DNA of 64,000 nucleotides from Acanthacorydalis orientalis. Taxonomy: Eukaryota; Arthropoda; Insecta; Megaloptera; Corydalidae. Positions within the stretch are counted from its first letter, which is position 1. Every line of letters begins with the position of its first letter. The stretch is from NCBI GenBank assembly GCA_034766995.1, contig CM068313.1, forward strand, positions 36,739,996 through 36,803,995, given 5' to 3'. The position numbers were made by a program, and so were the translations under genes. Positions 1-12,298 of this stretch are shown here, piece after piece. The notes under the pieces are model-generated. The model had not been told where the DNA came from. It saw only the letters and a list, made by a program, of their open reading frames with translations, and did no database searches.

Positions 1-303
1 TACTGCATACAATATTTACGTTCCGTTTATTTTATGTTTTTATTCATAAACATTTTTTTCATTATTTATTTCCACTTTGTATAATTAAACTTTTGAAATA
101 TTCTGATATATTCAGAAGTCATTTAAAAACATACAATATCATATGAATAGATGAAATACGGATATGAAAAATATTATTATAAATATACAAAAAAAGATAT
201 TCTATCGTTCGAAACCCAAAAAGTTTGAACATTTTATATAGTCGATAACGATACGATCATTGACAAAAAGAATGTATACTGATTTCCAATTATAATATTT
301 CGA

Positions 304-306
<3 letters not shown>

Positions 307-351
<45 letters not shown>

Positions 352-389
352 AATTAAAATATTACAAATTATAATCAAATTATATTTTA

Positions 390-440
<51 letters not shown>

Positions 441-472
441 AATGTATGTAAATTAAAATATTACAAATTATA
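307..472. repeat. Two (TA)n tracts within a tandem duplication
   Basis: (TA)n runs occupy 307-348 and 393-436. The 25 bases directly after the first run (349-373) recur exactly at 448-472, after the second run, giving a period of 99 bp. The array therefore arose partly by duplication of a unit that includes both a TA run and its unique flank. Confidence 0.85.
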
Positions 473-3238
473 CTTGCACTAATAAAGGGTCGACAAAATC
501 ATCACAAAATGATAAATGTGATAAAAAAGATTGTGTGTTTATCCAACACAATTTTTAATAATCTCAATCTTCGTTTTAGCATTCGATTTGGATTCGAATA
601 TAATTCAACACCGTACAGTAATACATTGTACATACATATGAATACACAAAGTGAATGAGCTGTTTTTAATTCAATTTTACTGATTGGACGGCGCTCCGTT
701 CTTAAATCCGAGGATTAAAACAAATGACGTTCGATAAACAGTACTGGATTGATGTTAACAAACATGAAAATTAATCTAAACATTATAAAATAAATGATAA
801 ATTGATTTTCCAAACATATGTTACGTACTCAGATAATTATTAATTATCTATAAACCAGGAGTTATAATCACGTTCACAACTATTACCTTATTTCAAACGA
901 AATTAAAACACAAAAACTCTACAAAAATAATTTACTGACTATGATTCTCTCGTAATATTTTGTATAAATGAATAGACATTGTGGGTAGTCTTTTAACAGA
1001 ATAAATAATTTATACTATTTTAAGTAAATAAAATATAAAAGTATACTTTTAATTGAAAAATGTACATTGGATATGTGTTTACATTTATGTTTACTTTATT
1101 TCATACATAAACACATATATACTTTTATTTACTCTCAAATGTTCTCTGGGACTTCCCATACAGTATGTATATTTTGTTTTTATGTATGAGTATATACACA
1201 AATAAATGTTATTTCCTATACTACTGTATTTTTTATATTTTTTCTAGTCACATTAAAATTAGAATTGTGTTCGTATATTCCATAATAATGATCTCATTAA
1301 ACATGAGGTGTTACGTTTTTTGACAATTACAAGCATTTTTCACTTCATAGAAACGATTTTAAAATAACATTTTTTTTATAAAGTATTATTAATTATTCTT
1401 TTGTTCACGACCTCCATTTAATTTCCTTACTATATCGAATCTTCATGTTGTTTTCTTAGTATTTCACAATGTGGATATCACATTGAAATGTCATAGGTCT
1501 TCTCTTTTATTTCCGTTACAGAACGTATAAATTAGGTTTTTCTTATATTGGATAAAATATTTATATCTAATTGTGTACATTCTTTACTGTAACATCTTAA
1601 ATGCATTATAATTAATAATTTTTAAGATAACATGATGTTTTCGAAAATTTATCGAACTGCGCTCACTTCTGAGAATTTATTTAGGAATTGAGAAGCCTTA
1701 TTGCTCATTTTCAATACGTTTATGCAACTTAAATATGTATTTCGACTATGTAATTAAATTCTCTTTCACAAATATTCATTTGTTGAATTAAAATATTTAT
1801 ATTTTAAACTGAATAATTAGAGTTTAATGCTATAATTATTAATTTTAAATCCATTGTGTTAAAAGTGTTGTTAAATAAACAGTACAGCTGCTGATAGTAA
1901 AGTGGCTACCTTTTTATGTATTTCACAAAAAAAAATCTCATATTAATGAACAAAGTATTCTAAGAAAACAATTATGATAAAATACATATACAGTAAAATA
2001 CGAATGGACTTATGAAGGATCTAATTATATATATATATATACGTATAAATAAAATAAATTATTTGCACAAGTAGGTTTACTGCGCATACTTATATTTGAA
2101 TATTAATACTACGGTCATAATTTTCGTCCATATATTTAAATTTGCTCGTTCTCGTTATATGAACTTTTTAGAGCTTTAAAAGTATTAATGACACGTGACA
2201 CTAATTCTCTGCTAAAACACAAATAAACATATGATATGAGTTTTAACTCATTTCATTTTTATACTAACATGCATTTCTCATTTGAAATTTATAATCAATG
2301 AAAAATTAAATTTTAATTTCGCACTGAAGGCTGTCCTATTATACTGTTCGTTTCACCGAATACACAAATGAATTAATTCGCCGAATGCTTAAAAAAATAG
2401 TTTTAGTTAACATATGCAACATATTCGATCGATTTCAAACAGAATTAAAATATAAGTTAATATTAATATTTCGTGTTAAGGATTTGTCAAAAAAAGAGTA
2501 TTTAAATGTGTTAGTCACACTTCTCAATACAAAAACGTGCATGAAATATTTATTTTTTAATACAACATAAAAGTAGGAGACAGGAAATTCGCCATGACGA
2601 AAAAATAAACCAAGAGTCATGTAAATTTTACATGCATCATTAGTATGTAAATATTCATTTGAATATTTATGTAGTATATTATGAAATTGATTTTTTGTAT
2701 GGCTGTAAAATTTCGTTCAGCACCGACCTAAATGAATAATATAGTTATAATATTTATTTAGATTATTATTCATGTTGAATACATATTATCAACATATTGA
2801 TGTTCATTGTTTTATAACAGCGACATTTCAAAAATAAAATTATATAATTTACGAAAGAAAAAAAATATTATTTTATTGAATCTATCGAAAGAAACAGAAA
2901 TACAACCGATAATCCAAAATCTAGTATTTATTAACGTGCATAACGATAGATTTTATGAAAAATAAAAATATAAAGTGAGGAATTTCGTTTTTTATGCACT
3001 AAATGTCCATCCATATTTTAAAAAATCAAACTTAAAAATCATAATTAATACGTATGTTTTTGAACAATATAGAAACTTCTACTGTCTTATTATAAGAAAA
3101 GACCAAACGTTTAATTTTACATTCTGACGATTAATGTTCAGAAGTACTTTTTTAAAAATAACATTTTTTTTAATAATATTAGAATTACGTTGCAATCAAA
3201 TTATTCGGAACTTTTTTAGGTAGAACCTGTTTTTGACA

Positions 3239-3564
3239 AGATCCTCAGATTTGATAGCGTGTGATTTTCTTTGGGATTTTTTAAATAGCAAAGTGCATAT
3301 TGATCGTCCACACACTATCTCAGAATTTAAATGAAAAATCCAAGAAGCAATTGCGAGAATTCCATGACACATGTTAAGACACGTAATGGAAAATTTCCGA
3401 ATAAAATTAGATAAATGGTGCTCATCTATCAAACGTTATTTTTTAAAAAAATAAAATAGCCCGATATACCTTATAAGAATAAATAAATAAAATTATGTAA
3501 CAATAAAAATTCATTTCTTTATTGTATTTTGACATTTTCCCGTTCCTCTGGTGCACCTTGTATT
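3239..3564 (+). mobile_element. 3' fragment of a DD41D-like Tc1/mariner transposon
   Basis: From 3239 the plus strand reads as the C-terminal end of a Tc1/mariner-superfamily transposase. An RSSDLIACDF segment carries the third catalytic aspartate, followed by motifs like SKVHIDRPHTISEF and HVMENFRIKLDKW. Two in-frame stops (near 3349 and 3379) break it. The same residues occur in the DD41D-type element at 19218-20342, so the two are relatives. The sequence at about 3535-3564 ends in TCTGGTGCACCTTGTAT and may be the terminal inverted repeat. The 5' part and first two catalytic residues are absent, so it is a dead fragment. Confidence 0.65.
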
Positions 3565-4625
3565 TAAAATTGTGCTGTTATTGCAACTAAAACAAATTTA
3601 AATAAATGTTTTACATTAAATTTATTTGAAAAAAAATTCATCTTGCCTATAAAAATAATGAATAAATAAAACAGTTTTTGAAGCATTAATTTTTGCAAAC
3701 ATATAGCAAAAAAACACACATACACACACTGAAAGAATAGAATAAACTTTTTTTACACCCATATGTATTTTAATACAATGATTAAACTTTCAATGCCTTA
3801 ACTGATTAAAATATTTAAAATAACGATTTGATATAAAGTTGAAATATTTATATTTATTCAAATATTTATTGAAAATGAGCGAAAACATATTCTTTTTTAT
3901 ATTAACAAATACTTGTTTTCAATAATACGTTATGACACATTGACTGCAATGTGTTTATGCACAAGAAATCTGTTTTGTGAATGGTGTATACAACGATTAC
4001 TCTTTATAATCATCTCATAATAATATGTTCTCAATTTAAAATTTTCAAAATCTTAAATAAATAATCTAAATTATAACTGAAAAACAACGATTGAAAAAAA
4101 AGATAGGAAGAAAAATATATAGAATTATACATAGACTATTGTGCGCAAACAAAAATTTATTTAAAATGCTTGATGAGATACGATTATAATTACTTTTTCT
4201 CGCTAATGTAAAGTTGTCTTTTATGTTCTACTCATTCAGCAAATGAAAACTTATATTTAGCTGGAATATTTATATTGTTCATTTTTACATTGGTGTTTGA
4301 TACTATTATTTTTGATCGTTCTAATTATTTTGCTTGTTTATATTATTTGTCAAATACTTTAAAAAATGTTTATCGCACTACTGACACCTAATTTTCTCAG
4401 TTTACATAAAGGATTTTATAATCTAAACTAATCAGTATTTGAAGATTTAAAAACAAAGCGCCATAATCTTTTTTGCCAAATTTTTGATGTGATTGTTTGC
4501 CAGACATTACAAACTTTATTTTATTTTTAAAAAAAGATTGATTAACCGCATTCAATATTAAATAATTTCAAAAATTATAAGTATACCGATAGGTAATCTA
4601 TTGTACGATGGATACATAAAATGAA

Positions 4626-4627
<2 letters not shown>

Positions 4628-4679
<52 letters not shown>
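4628..4679. repeat. (TA)n microsatellite
   Basis: This is an uninterrupted run of about 26 TA units followed by TAAATATATAT and TTTACA. Confidence 0.95.
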
Positions 4680-4683
<4 letters not shown>

Positions 4684-5191
4684 TATATTTACACATGCGT
4701 GTAAATATCTGTTATGCTTAATTAGATTTAAAATTTTAATTTATAATAGAAACTTTACGAACTGTATAAATGATGTAAGATATAAAATATAATCATGAAT
4801 AATAGTAAAAAAAATTCCTAAAATAAAGAAAAAAATGTGAAACTTTATAAGTGATGATTTTCTGAAACTAGGAATACCAATTAATGTGAATAAAATAAGT
4901 ATTACTTTTGAATGATAAATTTACCTATAAATTTCTTGTTTTAAAAACAAAGAATGATATTACTTGAACATTTGAAATAACTGAAGTACAACTTCAAATA
5001 CATTTCGTTAATTAGATTTTTTACAAACCTTATTAATGTAATACTAATGTTATATTAGTTCATCTGTAAAGAACACAACTGTTATATTTAAAATTAATTT
5101 TGAAAATGTGTTTTTATGCATATAACACATTATTCCAGTTAGGTAAAAATATATCCCTTTTAATATTAAATTAAGTATTTTCATCAAAACA

Positions 5192-5220
<29 letters not shown>

Positions 5221-5223
<3 letters not shown>

Positions 5224-5729
5224 CAGCGTGTATCACGGCGTATAAGGCAACCTACCTTTAAGACAAGGTCTAAATTTAAAGATGAAATGTATACATTTGC
5301 CATATATCGGTCGCATAAAACGATCCTAAATTGAATATCTCTTTCACATGTTATAATACGATTTTATGTCCAAAATCAAAATTAGGGAATTACATTTTTA
5401 GATTTAAAATTTCAAAAATGAAATTGGGGGAATCACCTTGTTTTAACATATTGTGTATTAAAACAGCTTGCACGGCTTGTATCTAGAAAGCTATGGCTAC
5501 GTGTTTTATTTAAAAAAAAATATTTAAAATGAATTATCCAATGAATTTATGTTACATACCAAAGTTTAAGTTCCCTTTTTTAAAATAAAGAATTTAATTT
5601 CTATATAAGCATATTAAATTCTTCGTGTTATTTTAAAGTTTCTGTTTTTGTATTGGGCGTATAAGACGACCATCAATTTTTTGAAGATTTTTTGGGTTTT
5701 AAGGATCGCTTTATATGCCGAGATTTACG

Positions 5730-5736
<7 letters not shown>
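5221..5736. mobile_element. Non-autonomous DNA element with CGTATAAG subterminal repeats
   Basis: The left end (TATACAGCGTGTATCACGGC, 5221-5240) is matched in inverted orientation by the right end, which read backwards begins TATACACACCGTAAATCTCG. Four copies of a motif like CGTATAARRCGAYC lie inside: about 5239 and 5309 forward, about 5655 forward and about 5705 inverted. No transposase is present. TA tracts abut both ends, as expected for an element that inserted at TA. The superfamily is not recognised; subterminal repeats of this sort occur in several DNA transposon groups. Confidence 0.55.
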
Positions 5737-5812
<76 letters not shown>

Positions 5813-5850
5813 TGTGTGTGTATGTGTGTGGGAGAGAAAGAGAGAATGCA
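5736..5850. repeat. Compound (TA)n(TG)n microsatellite
   Basis: About 20 TA units (5737-5776) pass directly into about 30 TG units with sporadic TATG interruptions and end in a short GA-rich stretch (5829-5845). Open frames on both strands here are low-complexity artefacts. Confidence 0.95.
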
Positions 5851-6004
5851 TAGGTACAAATAACTAAATACATTTATATAAATATATAAAGGAGCCCATA
5901 AAAGATATTAAATATTCCTTAAACGAGATATAATATTCGTTTTAAAAGACCAATTTCCATCGGAACTACCACAAATAAGATAGAACACCCACGACTGAAT
6001 ACAT

Positions 6005-6215
6005 TCACAACAAACGACCCTAAGGTGCTGTATGTCAACCAATCGATATGGACACACACACACACGCGTTCTGCACGCATATTCTCTACCATCGCACCGG
6101 TTATGTACGGTGTTCTTGTACGTACAGGCAGCGGCGCATGTGTATGCGACTATCCCACCAGAAACTACTGGCGTGACAATGGGCGTACTCAGCAAAGACC
6201 ATTTTTCATTTAATA
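6005..6215. other. GC-richer island of unknown function
   Basis: About 210 bp with far more G+C and CpG than the surrounding intron, including GCACGCATATTC, GTACGTACAGGCAGCGGCGC and CACACACACACGCG. Overlapping frames of 62 to 104 codons are open here on both strands, which is expected when AT-rich stop codons are scarce. No protein family was recognised. It could be a transposon remnant, an enhancer or an alternative promoter. Confidence 0.35.
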
Positions 6216-6568
6216 TTAACATCGCGTTATGGATTATTAACCTGCGGATGACAGTATATCAAGGCTACGACATCACTTCACTTGAGCTTGTGTAATCTTG
6301 GGTCATTTGTCTTACGACAAACGTTATTTATATTTTGCACAATATCCACATTTGAGTGTCAACACTCGAATAAAGTGTCAAGTGAACTTTACATTACCTG
6401 GTTTTATATCTATATGATTTTTTTACATATATAGCAACTTTCAAATATATCGTATACTACTTAATATTAAATTTTTAAAACACGTAACCCTTTATTAAAA
6501 CATTTGTAATTTGGGGAAGTTATTTTATATGAACTAAAGTAAACATGTCCTTAAAACAACATGTCCAA

Positions 6569-6571
<3 letters not shown>

Positions 6572-6629
<58 letters not shown>
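6572..6629. repeat. (TA)n microsatellite
   Basis: About 29 uninterrupted TA units, ending in TTAAAACATT. Confidence 0.95.
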
Positions 6630-6633
<4 letters not shown>

Positions 6634-7444
6634 CATTATAATTAAAATTTCCAATACTGACTTCGATTTTTTTAAAAAAAATATATACATATAAAAATAC
6701 TGAAGACTTCCAAAATAAAAACATAATAGAAATATTTTTAATGATTAATTTAAATCAGGTTCGAAAAGGATAATAATAAAATTACAAAATTATAATAAAT
6801 TATGTTATGATAAAACAATAAGTTCATAAAGAATGAACTTACTTATTATAAAACCTTTATTTCAAACAAACGAAAACAAGTAGCTCTTGAGTCAACTGTA
6901 GCTTAGGCAGCTTTTTTAAATTACTCGCATTATTAATTTTAAGACACTTGACAGCATTAGCTGCCACTTAATATATATTAATCAAATTAGTGAACAGTAT
7001 AACACTGCAAGCTACTGTTGAAGAATTATGTACATTTTTTAAAATTTTTCATCTGTAAGTAGTGAAACAGACAGATTTTCAAAATTATTCCTACTTGAAA
7101 TTGAATGAATCATAAGTCAGGTACCAACACGTACCAATAGATACGAATTTGTGATAATACGTAATGTCTGCCTTGGCGAATGAATATAAAAAGATTGAAC
7201 ACGAGATTAGAAATGCTGTTAATGAAGTGTTATAACAATTCAGATAAGTTACTATCGAAAAGGGTCAGAAATTCAGTACCTTACTTTTTCTACTCAACTT
7301 ATATGAAGGACACTCAACTTGATAATAATAATTTGATGAATGGTAATTATAGCTCTGTTCATTAAAAAAAATGACCGTTTACTTAAAATGAAAGCGTCAA
7401 TTACGAACACTTGTCTTCTTCATTGAAACTGTCTAGTATCAGAT

Positions 7445-7450
<6 letters not shown>

Positions 7451-7514
<64 letters not shown>
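7451..7514. repeat. (TA)n microsatellite
   Basis: About 32 uninterrupted TA units between TTTTCA and AGGCTG. Confidence 0.95.
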
Positions 7515-7516
<2 letters not shown>

Positions 7517-7964
7517 CTGTATATCTATTAAACCCCTTAATTTTTGGACTTATTGTCTGAACAGCGGATATCAGAAAATATTATTATAACTATTAAATAT
7601 AAAACAGTTATCATTTATTGGTATTGGGAAAGAATTTTACTCGTACTTCTATGCTTAATACACTTCAAGGCTTAATCAACTCAATATTGACACTACTATG
7701 AAATAATTTAAACAGTACGTTTTCATTTCATGTCCCATTCGTGAAATAAAAAATGACAACTCCGAGTTTCTCTCTATTCTCAATCAAAATATTATGTATT
7801 ACAATATGAAACGTTCAAATAGATTTCGAACAAAACAAACTCCAACAGTCGAGTTTTTGAACATGTATTTAATAATATTATGATGTTGAATCATTTTTTG
7901 ACATCCCCACGATAATGCCATTGTCTTAAATACATACCACTGAATATCAATGTGAGACAATAAA

Positions 7965-8147
7965 ATGTCTTTAGATGCAACTTATTTTCCAGTAAAATGG
8001 AGTTTCATCGCTCAAGCTCTGTCAAATCTGTTCCGATACAATGCGATGGGCATATTACACGGAACCAACTCACGCAATAAGAAACTAGACCCGAATTTAT
8101 CGTTAGACAAGCAGTTACTTTCGTCACCACGTTTGCTATTTAGATAA
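7965..8147 (+). CDS. Hypothetical 60-codon ORF (doubtful)
   Basis: An open frame on the plus strand begins MSLDATYFPVKW and ends SPRLLFR. It has ordinary amino-acid composition, unlike the (TA)n-derived frames nearby, and sits in a patch of raised GC. No domain, signal peptide or homologue was recognised. It lies antisense within the kinase intron, so it would have to be a nested gene or exon. Chance is the simplest explanation. Confidence 0.12.
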   Translation: MSLDATYFPVKWSFIAQALSNLFRYNAMGILHGTNSRNKKLDPNLSLDKQLLSSPRLLFR

Positions 8148-8389
8148 TTTATTAATACGCATCAATAAAATAGTATTCGTGTCATTCCAGTAACATTATA
8201 ATGATAAATATAGAACGTACGTTTCATTACTATTCATGTGGATAATCTATGCATTTTTATTATGAGTAACACATTGCATATCAAAGTATCATTAGCCTAC
8301 AAATGTCAGTAGCTCATTTTTAGTACATCTGTATTTATGTATCCATTGACCTTTCCTTCCCCTTTAAGCACATTATATTGCATTGAACA

Positions 8390-8539
8390 ATGAATGAGGA
8401 GAAATGGAGTTTAATCAATCGTGACGGTGAGATCAACTGTTGCACTGCTAATAATACTTCCCAACTAAACACAACGACTACATATAGCGGAAATATTAAC
8501 GGCAACGTTAACAGCGAAACATTTGTTGTCGTTTTGTAA
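8390..8539 (+). CDS. Hypothetical 49-codon ORF, Asn/Thr-rich (doubtful)
   Basis: The ATG at 8390 opens a 49-residue frame that begins MNEEKWSLINRDGEINCC and then becomes rich in Asn and Thr. Codons are less AT-biased than the surroundings. The TTTTGTAATT at the end could be read as a stop or as a weak splice donor. Together with the ORF at 7965 it makes a roughly 600-bp gene-like patch on the plus strand. No family was recognised, and expression evidence would be needed to accept it. Confidence 0.15.
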   Translation: MNEEKWSLINRDGEINCCTANNTSQLNTTTTYSGNINGNVNSETFVVVL

Positions 8540-9234
8540 TTTTAAACACTTCTATTCAGATATCAAACAGCTGTACAATTGCTTGCAGTTATAAAATAAT
8601 TAATAACAATATTTACACTTTAGATTTTAATAATCCATTAAATATAAACACACACGACTGTAGTTATGATTTCATATCATTTCTCATTTAGCAACATTCA
8701 TGATTATGGAAATAATTATAAGATACATTATATACATAATTACATTTATTTATTCAAATCTATAGAAAGAATAAAGTCTTTCTAAAAATCGTTAAACATT
8801 AAATTAGCGAATTAAATATTCCATGTACTTAGTTATAAAATAGTTTTCATCAAATAATACTACCAAGTGACAAACTTTACATTCAATCTATACGAAATCT
8901 TTCTGAAATCATGCGTTTTATTTATTTATTAGCAGTGAAAATACTCAATGCATACATAGAATATATTTTTAATTTCCCTTATTTCTAGAGATGTAGAACA
9001 TTTTAATTATAGTCAGATACGCTGTATTTACTAAATTAAAAGATTAAAGAAAAACGAAATTATTTTTTATTTAAAAAATAAAAATAAAACATGACGCATT
9101 TCATATATTAGTTTTGATCTAATTTATACAATAAGTATGTAAGATTTAAAAATATACTTGAAATATATCTAAATAATTAAAAATATATCTTTATACTATA
9201 TCATGAAACTTCATGATATGGACATGAGTCCATT

Positions 9235-9540
9235 AACAGATTTCATAAATGAATTCTTCTTTCATTCCAAAAACCATACCAAAAATATTCAACAAATTAT
9301 TGATTATTTTCGACTGTCTTTTATGTACATTTTGATGGTAACTTCATCATCCTCAGAAAGCTAACTTAGTAAAAAATCTGATTTTTGATAAAACTTAGCG
9401 CTCTGAGGATGACGTTGCCATCGAAATGCGCATAAATGACAATCGAAAACAACCAATAATAATTTACTGAATATTCTTGATCTCAAAATTTGATGTGGTT
9501 TGCAGGGCGAAAAAGAATCCATTTGTGAAAGTAAACTTAG
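9235..9540. mobile_element. Foldback (palindromic) MITE related to the mariner at 15980
   Basis: The left arm (about 9240-9365) and right arm (about 9395-9530) are inverted copies of each other at roughly 75-80% by eye. They share blocks such as TTCAACAAATTATTGATTA, ATTTTGATGGTAACTTCATC and CATCCTCAGA. A loop of about 30 bp separates them. The arms match the terminal regions of the mariner copy at 15980-17470, so this is probably an internally deleted derivative with no coding capacity. Confidence 0.7.
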
Positions 9541-9673
9541 TCGCAGTGTCGGAACTGTTTTTATAATAAAAACTGACATTTTAATACACGTGTTTCTAAT
9601 TCACAAATTAGTTTTAAATAATTCAAATAATGATCTTAGTATTTTAGGATCTGTTAAATTTAAAATACAACCA

Positions 9674-9679
<6 letters not shown>

Positions 9680-9723
<44 letters not shown>

Positions 9724-9745
9724 GAGAGAGAGAGAGAGAGAGAGA
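9680..9745. repeat. Compound (TA)n(GA)n microsatellite
   Basis: About 20 TA units run directly into 12 to 13 GA units. Confidence 0.95.
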
Positions 9746-10984
9746 TTTCCCAACTTATTATAACCGCAATTTACGAAAATAATTCTATACTTCAGATAAA
9801 TACAAATCTCTTTAAATAAAATTTTTATTTTAAATTACGCATTAGTAATATAAAGAAAGCTAAATCATTCACTAATACAACACAGAACAAAATAATACAA
9901 ATCAATCAATGCCATTTATAGATAAACGTTTCCTACTGGTCAATATCAAATAGTAAGTTTCACGCGTAAATGTTTACTTTTATCAAACCATTAATCGTAT
10001 AATTTACCTTATGTATTGGATCAAAAGCAAATAGTATACGAGCACATTTTTTTTTTTTTTAAAAAACAAACATAAGCAGTGTAACAAAAAACGACGTATT
10101 CGTTGAAAAACTTCGTACAATTTGCCTGGTACTCACTATATATATATTTATTATTTTATTGATACAATTACATATATGTAAAAATATTTGATTAATGATG
10201 TTTGGCAAATTGTTTCTTGTAAATAGTGTTCGTATTATTTTATACTTGTTTCTAGAAGATTAAAATATATTCCAATTTATAAAAAAAATCCGCTAATTTC
10301 ACTCCTAAGATAATCTTTTCTCTCCTACTGGTTACCAAGCATGCATTACAAATAATTTAAAATATCTAACATATAAATCTGCATCAATACTTCAACTAAA
10401 TAACATAACTACTTACGATAATTCCCAGGTTCAATACAATAAAATTAAATAAACAGCCTTATCAAATGAAGTAGAGCGCCTATCAATTTATACATTATTA
10501 CTTCTAATAAATGAAAAAAACATCAGTTTTAAACTGTAACGTTACGTAAGATAAACAAATGGATAAAATGCAAAAATATATGTTTTATTACGATAACGAA
10601 CTGGTAAGTACTTAGTGGTTTATCACTAGAATTATATATTGGAACTGTTTACAATGCGATGAAACAATCATTATAGGCATCTAATGTCAACTTGATATTG
10701 TTAATCAAAAATTAAAAGAAAAACTCCGCTATTATATAGATCTTATTACATGGTAATACCCAATCAAGTTGTCAACAAAACAAATTAAAAAGTACAGAAC
10801 TAGGATAACGAAATATTAACCACCGCTTTCGTAAATGATTTTTTTCATTTAATAAACCACGAAAAATGCTTCAGATCGAAAATTATCAATAAATCATTAC
10901 TAATCATTTTCTATTGTTACATACGCGCATTTCAATGGTGATACAATTATTTTCAGACCATAAAAGTACAGAAAAAGAGATTAT

Positions 10985-11100
10985 TCTGTACCTTGGTGTT
11001 CTGAAGCTGATGGCATTATCATCAAAATACGGATAAGCAACAATAAAAAATGATCACTAAAAATTTATTGAATACTTTTAATCAGAAAAAATATATACAC
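10985..11100. mobile_element. Single-arm fragment of the foldback/mariner family
   Basis: The sequence from GATGGCATTATCATC to TACTTTTAATCAGAAAAA aligns with the right arms of the copies at 9235 and 15980, sharing GATGGC, CGCATAAG-like, AATAATCA-like and TTTTTAATC blocks in the same order. No opposite arm was found, so this is a truncated copy. Confidence 0.5.
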
Positions 11101-12228
11101 AAAAATGATATCATAAACGTTCTACAAAATTCTTACTGTCTGATACAATAGTTATATAAAAAAAATCGGGTTAAACTGTAAGTTTACTTTACCTTTCATA
11201 TTCATTTCATATTAAACAATTACAATTTCTTTCAATAATTCTAAAACATTCAAGATAATAAAATATGAGGATGTAATGTTTGTAATTTGTTCACAAAATA
11301 TTGAAACTCTCAAAATTCTAAGACAGGCACATAGTCCATTTTTGCTCCAACAACTACGAATGTTGACTGGTAAATTCATTCATAAATAAAAATAAAAATT
11401 ACTGATTACATTATATATATAATACTGAGTTTACTATTACTCAAAACACTACAAATACATTTTAAAATCATTTAATGTAGGATACTGTTCAAAGATATAT
11501 AAATAGTACGAATCAAATCGATTGTATTGTTTTCTGAACTTAATTTATAAAAAGAATTAGAAACATTGAATTTTTCCGAAAATACATTAACTATTATTAT
11601 GTACACCTCAATATACAGCAGTGTAAAATTTTCTCTGTTAGGAAATGTTCTATTGCGAGTAAAGTAAGTTCAATAAATTTCCGATTCAAGAACGACGATA
11701 TCCTCATATCAAATATTCTACTGTAAACATAACTGTAAATACAGTAATAAACACGAACAAAAGCGTGAAATACATTTATTACAATAAAAACACAATGAGT
11801 TTTGCAATGAACAACGACGCGGTCTTGAACGACATCTCCTACTGATCATGAAAAGAGACATCAAATATATCATAAACGAATCCATTTTATGCGAAGAAAT
11901 GCAAGCTGTAACACATCGAATTTTCTTTTATGGCATGTGTTACACGGTCCATATTTTTCAAAAAACAGTTACTCCATCTAGGTTAACGACTTCGTTCACG
12001 TTATTAAAAGTAGTTTCATTTCGAAAAATTTTCTGGTTTATTTAAGATATATATATATATATATATATATATAAATTCAATAACACGTTCTGTACTTGTT
12101 TAACTGCAACAACACACTATTAAAGAAACTCGTTATTCAATAGTTGGAAATACAAGTTAGACATCAGTATGTTACATGTTCGAAGTTAAACATTACAATA
12201 AAATTTCTTTTTGTACAAAAAAAAACAA

Positions 12229-12240
<12 letters not shown>

Positions 12241-12285
<45 letters not shown>

Positions 12286-12298
12286 TATATATATATAT
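12241..12298. repeat. (CA)n(TA)n microsatellite
   Basis: A short CA run (12227-12243) is followed by about 27 TA units with one GATA interruption near 12284. Confidence 0.95.

Noticed and set aside
3196..3432. 78-codon minus-strand open frame
   Set aside because: It is antisense to the transposon remnant, whose plus-strand reading matches a known transposase C-terminus.
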